DNA from: JAKACA01 sp052143575
GTDB taxonomy: Bacteria; Actinomycetota; Acidimicrobiia; Acidimicrobiales; Bog-793
Assembly (NCBI GenBank): GCA_052143575.1
Contig: JBKQSP010000025.1
Location: 1-64,000 of the forward strand
DNA: 64,000 bases
Direction: 5' to 3'
Below the pieces are notes generated by a model. The model had not been told where the DNA came from. It saw only the letters and a list, made by a program, of their open reading frames with translations, and did not search any database. Position 1 is the first letter of the stretch, and each line of letters begins with the position of its first letter. Made by a program: the position numbers and the translations under genes. Below, in pieces: positions 34,668-44,195 of the stretch.

Positions 34668-37600
34668 GTGGGCGAGTTGTTCGGTGGATTGCTCCGGCAG
34701 CACCGTTTGGACGCGAGCCTCACCCAGGAGGCACTCGCCGAGCGGGCGTCACTCAGCGCCACGGCGATCGGAGCCCTCGAGCGGGGCAGGAATCTCACAC
34801 CGCGGCTCTCGACCGTACGCCAGCTTGCCCGCGCCCTCGAGCTCGATGCGGAGGAGTTGGCCGCCCTCGCCCGGGCGGCGGCGGTGGACACCGACCGGCC
34901 CTCGGGGGCTCGGTCGAGCCCTCGGACAGCCGGCGCTGCTGAGGCGGTCGCCAGTCCCGCGAGGGCCGAGGCCGGTCTCGCCGTCGCCGAGGCAGGTGTG
35001 CTCTCGGGGCGCCCGCTGGCAGCGCCCGCCTCCTCCGAGCGGGATGGGGCGGCCGTTTCGCTCCCGCCGGCGGTGGGGCGGCGGTGGCGAACGGAGTTCA
35101 CGGGGCGCTCGCAAGAGCTGGCCCGCCTGCTGGGCGATTGGGGACGGCGACGGCGAATGATCGAGGTGATCGGCGAGCCGGGCATCGGCAAGACGCGCCT
35201 CGTCACCGAGCTCGCCCGCCATGTCCACGAGGGGGGAGCCACCGTGCTGTGGGGTCGCTGCACGGAGGAGCGCCTCGGCGCCTACCTCCCCTTCGTCGAA
35301 GTGCTGCGGCATCTGGTCGACCACGCGGATCCGGAGGCCTTGAAACGGGCGGTCGGTACCTGTGGTGAGCTTGCCCGCCTCCTGCCCGAGCTCGCCGCCC
35401 ACGTCGGCGCCCTGCCGGGACCCACGCGGGCGGAGGCGGACACCGAGCAGCGCCTCCTCTTCGAGGCGGTCGCCGGCCTTCTCGTCCCTTGGTTGCCCAT
35501 GCTGCTCGTGATCGACGACCTGCACTGGGCCGACGAGGCCAGCCTCAGCCTCCTCGGCTACCTCTTGCGCGACCACGCTCTTCAGGGCCTCGTCATCGTG
35601 GCGACGAGCCGCGACGCCGAGCTCGACCCCCGCAAAGCGGGACAGCTGGCAGAGGCAGAACGCCATGCCGACTCCACCCGAATCCCCCTTGCCGGGCTGC
35701 CCAGCCCCGACCTCGGCTCTCTCGTGTCCGATCTCGTCGGCTCCCTCGTTTCGAGCCAGCTGGTCGAATCGGTGGCGGAGGCGACCGACGGCAACCCGTT
35801 CCTTGCCGAGGAGATGACCGTTCATCTCCTCGACAGCGGGATGATCGCCGACAGCGACCGGGGCGTCGCCCTGCGAACGGATGCACGGAGCCTCGGCGTG
35901 CCCGATCGCGTGCGAAAGACCGTGGTCCGCCGCCTGCTGTCGCTCACCGACGACGGGATGGAGCTGCTCTCGGTCGGTGCGATCATCGGTCGCGAGTTCG
36001 ATCTCACCCTTGCCGGCACGGCCGCCGAGCTCTCCGGTGCCGGCCTCGTCGACGCCGCCGACGACGGGCTTCTCTCCGGACTCGTCGTCGAAACAGGACC
36101 GGGCCGCCTCGCCTTCGCCCACGGCCTCGTACAGGACGCCGTCGGCCATCGCCTCTCGCACGCCCGCCGAGCCACCTTCCATCGTCGCGTGGCGGTGGCC
36201 TTGGAGAGCCGGCCGGTTGAAGCCAGCGTGGTGGCCGACCTGGCGCGGCACTGGGCGGCCGTGGCGGCGGTGGATCCCTCGGCGAGCACGACGGCGGCGA
36301 GATGGGCGGTGGCGGCCGGCGACGTCGCCCTTGCTGCGGCGGCGGCAGACGAGGCGATCGCCCGTTTTGAGGAGGCCTCCAACCTCTGGGCCGTCTCCAC
36401 GAGCGGACATGCCGACGCCCTCGTGCGGCTCGGGCATGCCCTGCAATACGGCGGCCGCGCCGAGGAGGCTGACAGCCGCTTCCGGGAGGCGAGCCAGCTC
36501 GCCTTGGCCCTCGGGGACGTCCAGCTGCAGGCACGGGCCGCCATCGGGCTCGGCCGCCGCTACCCGTACTGGGAGACCGACTCCGAGCGGATCGAGGTGA
36601 TGGAGGCAGCCCTCGACCGGCTGCCGCTCGAGGCGGCCCTCCCCCGCCTCACCCTGAAGGGGCTGCTCGTCACACACCTGATCAGCGGCTTCCACCCTGC
36701 CGAAGCGGAACGGCGGGACGAGCTGGCGGCTGAGCTTGCGTCCACCGCCCAAGACCCCGCCACTGGCACGGAGGCGCTCCTGTCACTCGGGCAGACGCGC
36801 ATCTACGACTGCATCGAGGACCCGGCCGTCCTCGCTCCGGTCGCCGACCGGCTCGTCGGCGTCGCCCTCGAGCGCAACGACCTGCGCGTGCTCGCCGGGG
36901 CCCGTTTCGCGCAGGCGCTGGCGGCACTCGATTGCGGGGATCGTGAGGCGATCACCACGGCGACGGCTCGCTACGGCGAGGTCGCCCATGAGCTCGACGA
37001 CCCCCGCGAGCAGAGCCAGGCAGCCATGATCCGCTCCGCCATCGCCTTCGTCGAAGGGCGCTACGAGGCGGCGGCGGCCCTCTCGGAGGAGGCCGTCCAG
37101 CTCGGTCGCGCCAGTGGCGACTTCAACGCCGACCTGCTCTATTACGCCCAGGGACTCCTGCGCGCCGTGGACCTCGGGCAGGCGGGCGAGGTGCTCGCCC
37201 TGCTGCTCGACAGCACCGACTATCAGCACCTCGCCAGCTTCGCCGCCGGCACGGCATTGTGCGCGGCGCTCGCCGGCCAACACGAGCTTGCACGCGAACA
37301 CCTGGAGCGGATCGTCCGCACGGGGTTCCAAGGCGTACCTCGCGGGGCCGACTGGCTGGCTCCGACCGCCTTCCTCGCCCACACCTGCTCGATCATCGGC
37401 GCCACGGCGGAAGCGGAGCCGCTCTTCGAGTCGCTCTCCCGGACACCCTCGGCGATCGTGCGAGTCGGTCCCCTCGCCGGCTGGTGGGGACCGGTCAGCC
37501 ACCACCTCGGGTGTCTCGCCCATCTGCTCGGGCGCTTGCAGGAAGCCGACGCTCTCCTCCGCCGCGCCCTGGCGGCCGAGGAGCACATGCGGGCCCGCCC

Positions 37601-37790
37601 CTTCCAGGCGCGCACGCTGGCACAGCTCGCCTGCGTCGTGGCGCCTTCCGATCCGGAGCAGGCCGCCCGCCTGGGCCGGGAGGCGACGACGGCGGCTCAG
37701 GAGATCGGCGCCGCCGGCATCGTCGCAGAGGTCGAGGGCCTGCTCGCCACAGCGGCCATGACGACAGCCGAACAAGCAGCCCGTCCCTGA
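34668..37790 (+). CDS. HTH-AAA ATPase regulator with C-terminal helical repeats
   Basis: A 1040-residue protein with three parts. Residues about 5-65 are an XRE-type helix-turn-helix (LTQEALAERASLSATAIGALERG). After an Ala-rich linker comes an AAA/STAND ATPase: GEPGIGKTRL (169-178, Walker A) and MLLVIDDLHWADE (278-290, Walker B plus the LHWAD extension typical of LuxR/MalT-like regulators). The rest is Ala/Leu-rich helical repeat, TPR-like. The LuxR-type HTH that usually closes such proteins is missing; its place is taken by the N-terminal XRE domain. Start GTG 34668 follows a G-rich site; an upstream ATG would run into the sigma gene's leader. Effector and targets are unknown; divergence from the ECF operon hints at a link. 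Confidence 0.87.
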   Translation: MGELFGGLLRQHRLDASLTQEALAERASLSATAIGALERGRNLTPRLSTVRQLARALELDAEELAALARAAAVDTDRPSGARSSPRTAGAAEAVASPARAEAGLAVAEAGVLSGRPLAAPASSERDGAAVSLPPAVGRRWRTEFTGRSQELARLLGDWGRRRRMIEVIGEPGIGKTRLVTELARHVHEGGATVLWGRCTEERLGAYLPFVEVLRHLVDHADPEALKRAVGTCGELARLLPELAAHVGALPGPTRAEADTEQRLLFEAVAGLLVPWLPMLLVIDDLHWADEASLSLLGYLLRDHALQGLVIVATSRDAELDPRKAGQLAEAERHADSTRIPLAGLPSPDLGSLVSDLVGSLVSSQLVESVAEATDGNPFLAEEMTVHLLDSGMIADSDRGVALRTDARSLGVPDRVRKTVVRRLLSLTDDGMELLSVGAIIGREFDLTLAGTAAELSGAGLVDAADDGLLSGLVVETGPGRLAFAHGLVQDAVGHRLSHARRATFHRRVAVALESRPVEASVVADLARHWAAVAAVDPSASTTAARWAVAAGDVALAAAAADEAIARFEEASNLWAVSTSGHADALVRLGHALQYGGRAEEADSRFREASQLALALGDVQLQARAAIGLGRRYPYWETDSERIEVMEAALDRLPLEAALPRLTLKGLLVTHLISGFHPAEAERRDELAAELASTAQDPATGTEALLSLGQTRIYDCIEDPAVLAPVADRLVGVALERNDLRVLAGARFAQALAALDCGDREAITTATARYGEVAHELDDPREQSQAAMIRSAIAFVEGRYEAAAALSEEAVQLGRASGDFNADLLYYAQGLLRAVDLGQAGEVLALLLDSTDYQHLASFAAGTALCAALAGQHELAREHLERIVRTGFQGVPRGADWLAPTAFLAHTCSIIGATAEAEPLFESLSRTPSAIVRVGPLAGWWGPVSHHLGCLAHLLGRLQEADALLRRALAAEEHMRARPFQARTLAQLACVVAPSDPEQAARLGREATTAAQEIGAAGIVAEVEGLLATAAMTTAEQAARP

Positions 37791-37920
37791 GGCGGACAGG
37801 GCCGAGGCGTCGCTCTGTCGCTGACGTGCGTCAATGACCTGCGGCTCCCGGCGCCGCCAGCTGCGGGCGTGGGCTGGCGGTTTCTCAAGTTGCTGCAGCG
37901 GGACGCCGATACTTTGACCG

Positions 37921-40242
37921 GTGCTGTCGACGAAAACTTCAGTTCGGGGCAGCGCTCGACCCAAGACGACTCGCGGGCGTTCGGTCCTCTGGTTCACCTA
38001 CGCCGTGCTCGGGCTCTTGCTCCTCGCCTACCTGGCGCTGCTGATCGAGCGCGGACAGCGGGGGACCTCGACGGCCGTCGGCGGCTGGGGTGTCGACGCC
38101 TTCGAGATGGTGGCGAGCTTCCTCTGCATGGCGAGGGGCCTGCAGCGACGACGCGGCCGGGCTGCTGCCCTTATCCTCGGCTGCGGCCTGCTCGTGTGGG
38201 CGATCGGCGACACGGTTCTCACGATCGAGTCGCTCGGAGGCGCCACACCCCCGACGCCGTCGCTCGCCGACGTCTTCTACCTGAGCTTCTATCCCCTTGC
38301 CTACATCGCCGTCGTGCTCTTCATGCGGGGGCAGGTGCGCCGGCTGACGGCGCCGAACTGGCTCGACGGCGCCGTGGCGGGACTGGGGGTTTCCGCTGTG
38401 TGCGCCGCCTTCGCCTTCCACTCCATCCTCGTCTCCACCGGCGGGAGTGTGGCTGAGACCGTCACGAACCTCGCCTACCCGATCGGGGATCTCCTCCTCC
38501 TGGCGCTCGTCGTCGGCGGCACAGCCGTCCTCTCCGACGGCCGGAAAGCCCCGTGGCTGCTGCTTGCGAGCGGGATCGCCCTCAACGTCGCGGGCGACAC
38601 GTTCAATCTGTTCCAGACGACAGCGGGGGCTTCCGACGTCGGGCAGATCTTCAACGAAATCGCCTGGCCGACGGCCATCCTCATCATGTCCATGGCCGTC
38701 TGGCTTCGCCCGCAGGCGTCCGATCTCGTTGCTCACGAGCGCCCCTCCGGCTTCGTGCTTCCCGGCCTCGGCGCGGCCTCGGGCTTGGCGGTCCTGTTCA
38801 CCGGCAGCATGCACCACGTCGGGCGGATCGCCCTCGCCCTTGCCATGGGGACCTTGGCGGCGGTCGGCCTTCGCATGATCCTGTCCGTGCGGACGTTGCG
38901 GAGCATCACGGAGGAACGACACCGCCAGTCGGTCACCGACCATCTGACCGGCCTCGGTAACCGGCGCCACCTCTTCAGCGTCCTCGAGGCGTTCTTCCAC
39001 GATCTCGCCGATCCACTCATCCCGGCTCGCGCCCTCGCCTTCTTGTTCATCGACCTCGACCACTTCAAGGAGATCAATGACTCCTTCGGCCATCCGGCCG
39101 GCGACGAGCTGTTGCGGCAGCTCGGACCGCGGCTGCGGGCGTGCCTGCGGTCTTCCGACGTCCTCGTGCGCCTCGGGGGCGACGAATTCGCCGTCGTCCT
39201 CGTCGACGCCGATGCGGACCACGCCACGGAGGTAGCTCACCGGCTCGCACGCAGTCTCAACGAGCCGTTCGCTCTCGACGTCGTGAGAGCCTCCGTCGCC
39301 GGCAGCATCGGCATCGCCATGGCGCCGGCCGACGCCGAGGACAGCACCGAGCTGCTCCGCTGCTCGGACGTCGCCATGTACCGGGCGAAGCTGGGAGATC
39401 TGCCCGTCGCCCGATACCAGCGCGATCTCGACACGGGCTCGAGCCCGCTGCTCCTGGTGGAGGAGCTGCGGACGGCGGTCGTGACGGGAGAGCTCGTCTT
39501 GCACTATCAGCCGCAGCTCGAGATGCGCTCCGGTGAGATCGTGGCTCTCGAAGCGCTCATTCGCTGGCCGCACCCGCGCCTCGGCATCGTGCCGCCGCTC
39601 AAGTTCCTCCCTCTCGCCGAAGACGCCGGGCTCATGCGACCGCTCACGGCGTGGGTTCTGCGCGAAGCCCTCGCCCAATGTGCCCGCTGGCGTGCGGAGG
39701 GGCACGACGTGGCGATCTCCGTCAACATCTCCACCTCGAACCTCCTCGACATCGGCTTCACCGACCTCGTCGGCTCGCTCCTCGAGCGTCACGGCCTGCC
39801 GCCGGAGGCGCTCGTCCTCGAGATGACCGAAACGAGCATCATCTCGGACTTCGACCGAGCGAGCCAGGTCATCGAAGAGCTGCGCGATCTCGGGCTGATC
39901 GTGTCGATCGACGATTTCGGTGCGGGCTTCACCTCGCTCGCCTACTTGAGCAGCCTGGCGGTCGGCGAGCTCAAGCTCGACCGGACGTTCATCACGGGAC
40001 TGGCGAGCGGCGAGCGGAGACGGGATCCCGAGCTCGTGCGAGCCACCATCGATCTCGGCCATGCCCTCGGCCTCCGGGTCGTCGCCGAGGGGGTAGAGGA
40101 CAAGGCCACCCTCGAGCTGCTGTACGACCTCGGCTGCGACTTGGCGCAGGGCTACTGCATCAGCCGGCCGAAGCCGGCCGATGAGACGTTCTTCGAAACG
40201 CCCCTCGAGACCGGGCGACCCGTGCTGGCCGTGAGCGGCTGA
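37921..40242 (+). CDS. Membrane GGDEF-EAL cyclic-di-GMP protein
   Basis: A 773-residue protein. About eight hydrophobic segments within residues 25-300 form a membrane sensor, followed by GGDEF (RLGGDEFAVVL, motif at 419-423) and EAL (LEALIRWPHP, EAL at 544-546). The cyclase motif is intact and RSSD stands five residues upstream, so the inhibitory site is present. The EAL domain has its metal and catalytic residues: NIST, EMTETSI, DDFGAGFTS, LKLDRTFI and AEGVED. Both activities could therefore work, with a ligand or partner deciding the direction. Start is GTG 37921. Convergent with the phosphotransferase gene, and preceded by 130 bp without clear signals. Confidence 0.94.
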   Translation: MLSTKTSVRGSARPKTTRGRSVLWFTYAVLGLLLLAYLALLIERGQRGTSTAVGGWGVDAFEMVASFLCMARGLQRRRGRAAALILGCGLLVWAIGDTVLTIESLGGATPPTPSLADVFYLSFYPLAYIAVVLFMRGQVRRLTAPNWLDGAVAGLGVSAVCAAFAFHSILVSTGGSVAETVTNLAYPIGDLLLLALVVGGTAVLSDGRKAPWLLLASGIALNVAGDTFNLFQTTAGASDVGQIFNEIAWPTAILIMSMAVWLRPQASDLVAHERPSGFVLPGLGAASGLAVLFTGSMHHVGRIALALAMGTLAAVGLRMILSVRTLRSITEERHRQSVTDHLTGLGNRRHLFSVLEAFFHDLADPLIPARALAFLFIDLDHFKEINDSFGHPAGDELLRQLGPRLRACLRSSDVLVRLGGDEFAVVLVDADADHATEVAHRLARSLNEPFALDVVRASVAGSIGIAMAPADAEDSTELLRCSDVAMYRAKLGDLPVARYQRDLDTGSSPLLLVEELRTAVVTGELVLHYQPQLEMRSGEIVALEALIRWPHPRLGIVPPLKFLPLAEDAGLMRPLTAWVLREALAQCARWRAEGHDVAISVNISTSNLLDIGFTDLVGSLLERHGLPPEALVLEMTETSIISDFDRASQVIEELRDLGLIVSIDDFGAGFTSLAYLSSLAVGELKLDRTFITGLASGERRRDPELVRATIDLGHALGLRVVAEGVEDKATLELLYDLGCDLAQGYCISRPKPADETFFETPLETGRPVLAVSG

Positions 40243-40261
40243 GCTGCGGCTCGCACGTGCA

Positions 40262-41455
40262 CTAGAGCTCCGCTGCCCGCCCCGCCAGCTCCGATGCCAC
40301 CTGCAGAGCGGGCATGACATCGCCCACGTGGTAGATCTGCTCCGACGGCTCGATGTTGTCCAGGAACGCCTGGTAGGTAGCCGCCACTCGCAGGGCTGCC
40401 AACGGCTGCAGGAGGGCCCACGCCCTCGGGGCATCTGCTGCGGGGACGGCACGGCCCCAGGCTGCCAGCCAGTGCCGTTCCAGCGGCACGCTCTCCGACT
40501 CCCCGAGGCGCCCGAGGACGGCGAGGTCGAGGAGGGGGTGACCGACGCGGGAGTCGCCCCAGTCGAACCAGATGGGCGGCTCGACGCCAATGCGGGCGTT
40601 TCCGGCATGTGCATCCCCGTGTACGAGGACCTCGCCGAGCCCGCAGGCGTCGATGGCCGCCGCTCGCCGGCCGAGTCCGTCCAGCAGGCGGAGCAGTCGT
40701 CCGTCGTTCGGGGCGCGCCTGGCGACGACTGCGGTCAGCTGGTCGGTGAGGGCGCCCCAGCGTCCGTCGGGCACACCGACGGCGAGGAACGTGGCCGTGA
40801 GGCTGGCGCTGCGCAGCTGCAGGTCGACGAGGTCGTCGATCAGGCGTCGCTGCTCGTCGATGGTCGCGTCGAACCCGTCGCGTCCCGGTAGCTCGGCGAG
40901 GAGTATGCGATGACCGTCCGCAGCCAGCAGCTGGGGTGTACCACGTTCCTCGAGCACCTGAAGGACCGCCGCCTCGTGGCGAAAGAACGCCGGCACGCAT
41001 TTCAACCACACCGTTTGGCGGCGCGTCGGGATCGACCAGATGGACGAGAGGTTCCATGTGCGGTGCTGTCGCGCCGGACCGGTCGGCCGTACGACGCCGG
41101 CCGCCCACTCGAGGTCGGCAGCGGGACCTCCCGGGCGCGCCCAGGGCATCCGCAACCGATGATCGCTGAGCAGCTCTTGGGAGGGGCTCAATGCTGGAGC
41201 CCGGCTTCTGCTCTCGATCTCGGCCAGGTAGCGAACGTGCCCACCCGTCACGGCGCCGGCGCCCGGAGGCCCCGGAGCGCTCGCCTGCAGGATGCGGAGG
41301 ACGTGCAGGGCTGGGAAGCGCCGGCTGATCGGCTCGACGTCCTGCCACCATGGCGTCTCGACCTCGAACGGCTCCGTCTCGCCAAGGACCGCCCCGGCGC
41401 GATCGCATACCACCACGGTGACCGAGCGGCCCGTCAGCCTGCGCACGGCCGCCAA
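40262..41455 (-). CDS. Aminoglycoside-phosphotransferase-fold kinase
   Basis: A 397-residue protein whose C-terminal two thirds are an APH/choline-kinase fold. VLVHGDAHAGN holds the catalytic Asp and the metal-binding Asn, and IWFDWGDSRVGHPLLDLAVL is the DFG-equivalent segment. The N-terminal 130 residues (MAAVRRLTGRSVTVVVCDRAG...) resemble nothing I can name and may sense or bind another ligand. Family members phosphorylate antibiotics, choline, sugars or amino-sugars; nothing shows drug resistance here. It is convergent with the GGDEF-EAL gene and divergent from the alpha/beta hydrolase gene, with 48 bp between the starts. Confidence 0.82.
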   Translation of the reverse strand: MAAVRRLTGRSVTVVVCDRAGAVLGETEPFEVETPWWQDVEPISRRFPALHVLRILQASAPGPPGAGAVTGGHVRYLAEIESRSRAPALSPSQELLSDHRLRMPWARPGGPAADLEWAAGVVRPTGPARQHRTWNLSSIWSIPTRRQTVWLKCVPAFFRHEAAVLQVLEERGTPQLLAADGHRILLAELPGRDGFDATIDEQRRLIDDLVDLQLRSASLTATFLAVGVPDGRWGALTDQLTAVVARRAPNDGRLLRLLDGLGRRAAAIDACGLGEVLVHGDAHAGNARIGVEPPIWFDWGDSRVGHPLLDLAVLGRLGESESVPLERHWLAAWGRAVPAADAPRAWALLQPLAALRVAATYQAFLDNIEPSEQIYHVGDVMPALQVASELAGRAAEL

Positions 41456-41503
41456 CCTATGCCGGCTTCGCCCCCATGGCGTCCGTCCTCATAGGCTCAT
41501 GCC

Positions 41504-42409
41504 ATGACCGAGGTCTCCCGCACCGTGCCGGCACATGGCATCGAGCTCGCCTGCGAGTCCTTCGGTGAGCCGGACGACTCACCGATCGTCCTCATCATGG
41601 GCCTCGGGGCGCAGATGATCGCCTGGCCAGACGAGCTGTGCAGGCTTCTGGCGGACGCCGGGTACTTCGTCGTGCGCTTCGACAATCGGGATGCCGGCCT
41701 CTCGAGCCACCTCCGAGACCGTGGCGCGCCGACGCCCGTGGCCGTGCTCACGCGCCGCTCCCGTCCGCCCTACTCGATCGACGACATGGCCGACGACACG
41801 GCGGGGCTGTTGCGGGCGCTCGACGTGGCGCCGGCGCACGTCGTCGGTGCATCGATGGGGGGCTTCATCGCCCAGGCGCTCGCCTTGCGGCATCCGGAGA
41901 AGGTCCGCAGCTTGAGCCTCATCATGACCTCGACCGGTTCGCGTCTCGTCGGCCATCCCCGGCTCAGCGTTGCCGCTCGCCTCACGCGTCGTCGGCCGGA
42001 GCTCGATCGCGAGGCGGCCATCAACTCCGTCGTGGAGACGTTCCGGCTCATCGGGTCGCCCGGCTACCCCTTCGACGAGGCGCGCATGCGCGACCTCGCC
42101 GGGCGCTCCTACGACCGTGCGTACGATCCGGGCGGCGTGCTCCGTCAACTCGCTGCGGTCGCCACCCAACCGGATCGGTCTCGGCGGCTCTCCGCCCTCG
42201 GCGTCCCGACCGTCGTCATACATGGCATGGACGACCCGCTCGTCGCTGTGAGCGGTGGACGAGCGCTCGCCAAGTCGATACCGGGTGCACGTTTCGTGGG
42301 CTTCCCCGGCATGGGACACGACCTGCCTCGGGAGCTCTGGCCCCGCTTGGCCGAAGTGATCTGCGCGACGGCGGCGGCCGCAGATGCGCAGGGTTCCGTT
42401 ACGCCGTAG
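41504..42409 (+). CDS. Alpha/beta hydrolase
   Basis: A 301-residue alpha/beta-hydrolase-fold enzyme. LIMGLGAQMIAWP supplies the oxyanion region, GASMGG the nucleophile elbow with S117, HGMDDPLV the acid and FPGMGHDLP the catalytic His. The sequence VVRFDNRDAGLSSHL is typical of the subgroup that includes aclacinomycin methylesterase RdmC and related esterases. No signal peptide. It probably cleaves an ester in the cytoplasm, substrate unknown. The gene is convergent with the MFS gene, only 7 nt apart, and divergent from the phosphotransferase gene. Confidence 0.9.
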   Translation: MTEVSRTVPAHGIELACESFGEPDDSPIVLIMGLGAQMIAWPDELCRLLADAGYFVVRFDNRDAGLSSHLRDRGAPTPVAVLTRRSRPPYSIDDMADDTAGLLRALDVAPAHVVGASMGGFIAQALALRHPEKVRSLSLIMTSTGSRLVGHPRLSVAARLTRRRPELDREAAINSVVETFRLIGSPGYPFDEARMRDLAGRSYDRAYDPGGVLRQLAAVATQPDRSRRLSALGVPTVVIHGMDDPLVAVSGGRALAKSIPGARFVGFPGMGHDLPRELWPRLAEVICATAAAADAQGSVTP

Positions 42410-42416
42410 CGCAGCC

Positions 42417-43742
42417 TCAGCTCGGCGAGGAGGCGTCGGCCGGCGGCACTGCGGTCGTGGGGGAGGTCACGGTACTGACGTTCCCAACTCCCGAGCGCCC
42501 CAACCGCTGCAGCAACGGGCGTGCGAGAACCGCCGCGATGAGGCACTGTGCCCCACCGGCGAGGAGGATCGGAAGCCGGAGACCGCCGAGGACGGCGAGA
42601 GCTCCTGCAAGGAGCGCACCGACGGGAGCCGCTCCCCAGACGATGCCGCGCCAAGCGGAACCGACCCGCCCCATGACCTCGTTCGGTGTCAGCCGTTGCC
42701 GCAGCGAGATGGCGACGACGCTGCCGGCGGCTACCGAGAAGCCCACGAGCGTGAAGGCAGCTCCGGCGAGAAGCCAGGAGTGGGCGAGGGCCATGACGAT
42801 GTAGGCAGCGCCGGAAACCACCGCTGCGCAGACAAGCGTGGAGGCGCTGCCGAGCTTGGTGACGATACGGTCCGCCAGCAACGCTCCCGGGACGTTCCCG
42901 ACGGCGCCAGCAGCCAGGAACACGCCATAGAAGCGGTCGCTCACGCCCCAATCGTGCGTCGCTACGAGAACGAGAATGCCGGCGACCAGACCCTGCAAGC
43001 CGGACAAGGCGGCGATCAGGGTGACGAGGACGCGGAGTCGGCGATCGCGGTAGAGCAATCGGGTGCCATCCCAGACAGAACCACGTGCGGCCGCAGGATC
43101 GGGGCGTTGTGTCCGCAGTCCGAGAAGCGCCAGACCGGACGCACCGACAGCCGAGGCGTCGAAAACGAACGGCAACAACCGCTTGGCGACGAACGCAGCT
43201 GCACCGATGATGGGGCCGAGGAGATGTTCCGTGGCTGCCTCTGTGCCGGTGATCACGCCGTTGGCTCTGCCGATGCTCTCCGATGCCACGAGTTCGGGCA
43301 TGGCAGCCTGCGAGCCGGAGTAGTAGAGCGTTCGTGCGGTTCCGTTGGCGAGCACGAACAGGATCAGCAGAAGCAGCGTCATGTCCCCGAGGCCAACCAC
43401 GAGGGCCATGCAGCCGAGGAGGACGCCTCGCGCGATGTTGACGGCGGCCATCAGCCGCCCTCGCTCGTAGCGATCGGAGAGCAGACCCGCCGGGAGGGCT
43501 GCCAGCAGCCAGGGCAAGCTGTCCGATGCGACGACCCCGGAGACCGCCAGCGGCCGAGCGTGCGCCACGACGACCGCAAGCAAGGGCACGGCTCCGTACG
43601 CGAAACCATCGCCAGAACTGGCGACGGCGAAGGTGCCCCAGAGATGCCAGAAGCGGCGGCCGAGAGGGGTCTCCCGCTTGCGATGACGAGGCCGACCCGG
43701 CGGGGGACTCCACGCGCGAGCCCCTGTCGTCATACGCCCCAT
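42417..43742 (-). CDS. MFS exporter, MFS_3/EntS-like
   Basis: A 441-residue MFS protein with about 12 TM helices. FAVASSGDGFAYGAVPLLAV at the first helix and LSDRYERGRLMA between helices 2 and 3 (the G-x-L-x-D-R-x-x-R-x-R equivalent), plus ANGVITGTEAATEHLLGPIIG in helix 5, fit the MFS_3 group that includes enterobactin exporter EntS and macrolide pumps. Basic N-terminal tail of about 30 residues. The alternative start at codon 4 is possible. The 450-bp region upstream is AT-rich for this genome and structured, so the gene may be tightly regulated, see the entry for that region. It converges with the alpha/beta hydrolase gene. Confidence 0.88.
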   Translation of the reverse strand: MGRMTTGARAWSPPPGRPRHRKRETPLGRRFWHLWGTFAVASSGDGFAYGAVPLLAVVVAHARPLAVSGVVASDSLPWLLAALPAGLLSDRYERGRLMAAVNIARGVLLGCMALVVGLGDMTLLLLILFVLANGTARTLYYSGSQAAMPELVASESIGRANGVITGTEAATEHLLGPIIGAAAFVAKRLLPFVFDASAVGASGLALLGLRTQRPDPAAARGSVWDGTRLLYRDRRLRVLVTLIAALSGLQGLVAGILVLVATHDWGVSDRFYGVFLAAGAVGNVPGALLADRIVTKLGSASTLVCAAVVSGAAYIVMALAHSWLLAGAAFTLVGFSVAAGSVVAISLRQRLTPNEVMGRVGSAWRGIVWGAAPVGALLAGALAVLGGLRLPILLAGGAQCLIAAVLARPLLQRLGRSGVGNVSTVTSPTTAVPPADASSPS

Positions 43743-44195
43743 CTTGCCTCACGCCGCTGCGACAGCGCGACAACTAAGAACCGAAGTTCGGAAAGAATTT
43801 TCTCCCGAACCGGTAAAATTCTCTCAAGTTCCCCTGGCGGGGTCCCGATATACAAGGCGGAAACTCCGTGCCGGTTCTTCCGGCACAGAGTCCCCTGCCA
43901 TCCAGTGATGTTTCAGTGGTCGAATCCCATCAACCCCAGTGACTGTCACGGCAGGTCATTACGACCACCTCCCTTCAGGCAGACGAGGGGGGACCTGGTT
44001 CGGGAAGTACAGGGAGGGGAGGTCGTGTCACCGGCCCCCCTCCTTCCCGCGATCAATACTTCCAGGTGAGAGCGCTAATAGCAACCCTTCCGCCCGATTA
44101 GGGTCCTTTGGCGGCGTGGGTAGCTGCCCGGATGCCGGTGCCCGGTCTCCGGAAATGAAGTTCCGCGGACGGCCGATGGGCCGCCGGAGCAGGGG
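43743..44195. other. Long intergenic region with AT-rich inverted repeat and strong hairpin
   Basis: 453 bp between the stop of the membrane GGDEF-EAL gene and the start of the MFS exporter gene, both on the minus strand. I see no gene. GC content is visibly lower than in neighbouring genes. It contains an 8-bp inverted repeat AGAATTTT/AAAATTCT (43794-43801, 43815-43822), suited to be an operator about 50 bp before the exporter start; a 12-bp hairpin (43863-43891); and a CCCC-TGGC-GGGG stem around 43831-43842. Purine/pyrimidine-rich runs at 43985-44046 (GGAGGGGAGG and CCCCCCTCCTTCCC) can also pair partly. Most likely a long regulated leader; a small RNA cannot be excluded. Confidence 0.5.
43863..43891 (-). 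promoter_or_regulatory. 12-bp hairpin in the leader of the MFS exporter gene
   Basis: On the minus strand ACTCTGTGCCGG - AAGAA - CCGGCACGGAGT pairs fully, with one G-U wobble; on the plus strand that position is a C-A mismatch. The structure is therefore more stable in an RNA read toward the exporter gene, which argues for function in that transcript. It lies about 120 bp ahead of the start. I do not recognise a known riboswitch class. Confidence 0.5.

Noticed and set aside
37939..40614. An 891-residue antisense frame over the GGDEF-EAL gene
   Set aside because: The sense strand has complete GGDEF and EAL motifs; the antisense frame has none and is rich in Arg, Gly and Glu as expected for a shadow.
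40262..41455. Aminoglycoside resistance gene
   Set aside because: Only the general kinase fold motifs are present; the 130-residue N-terminal extension and chromosomal context give no support for a drug-resistance role.
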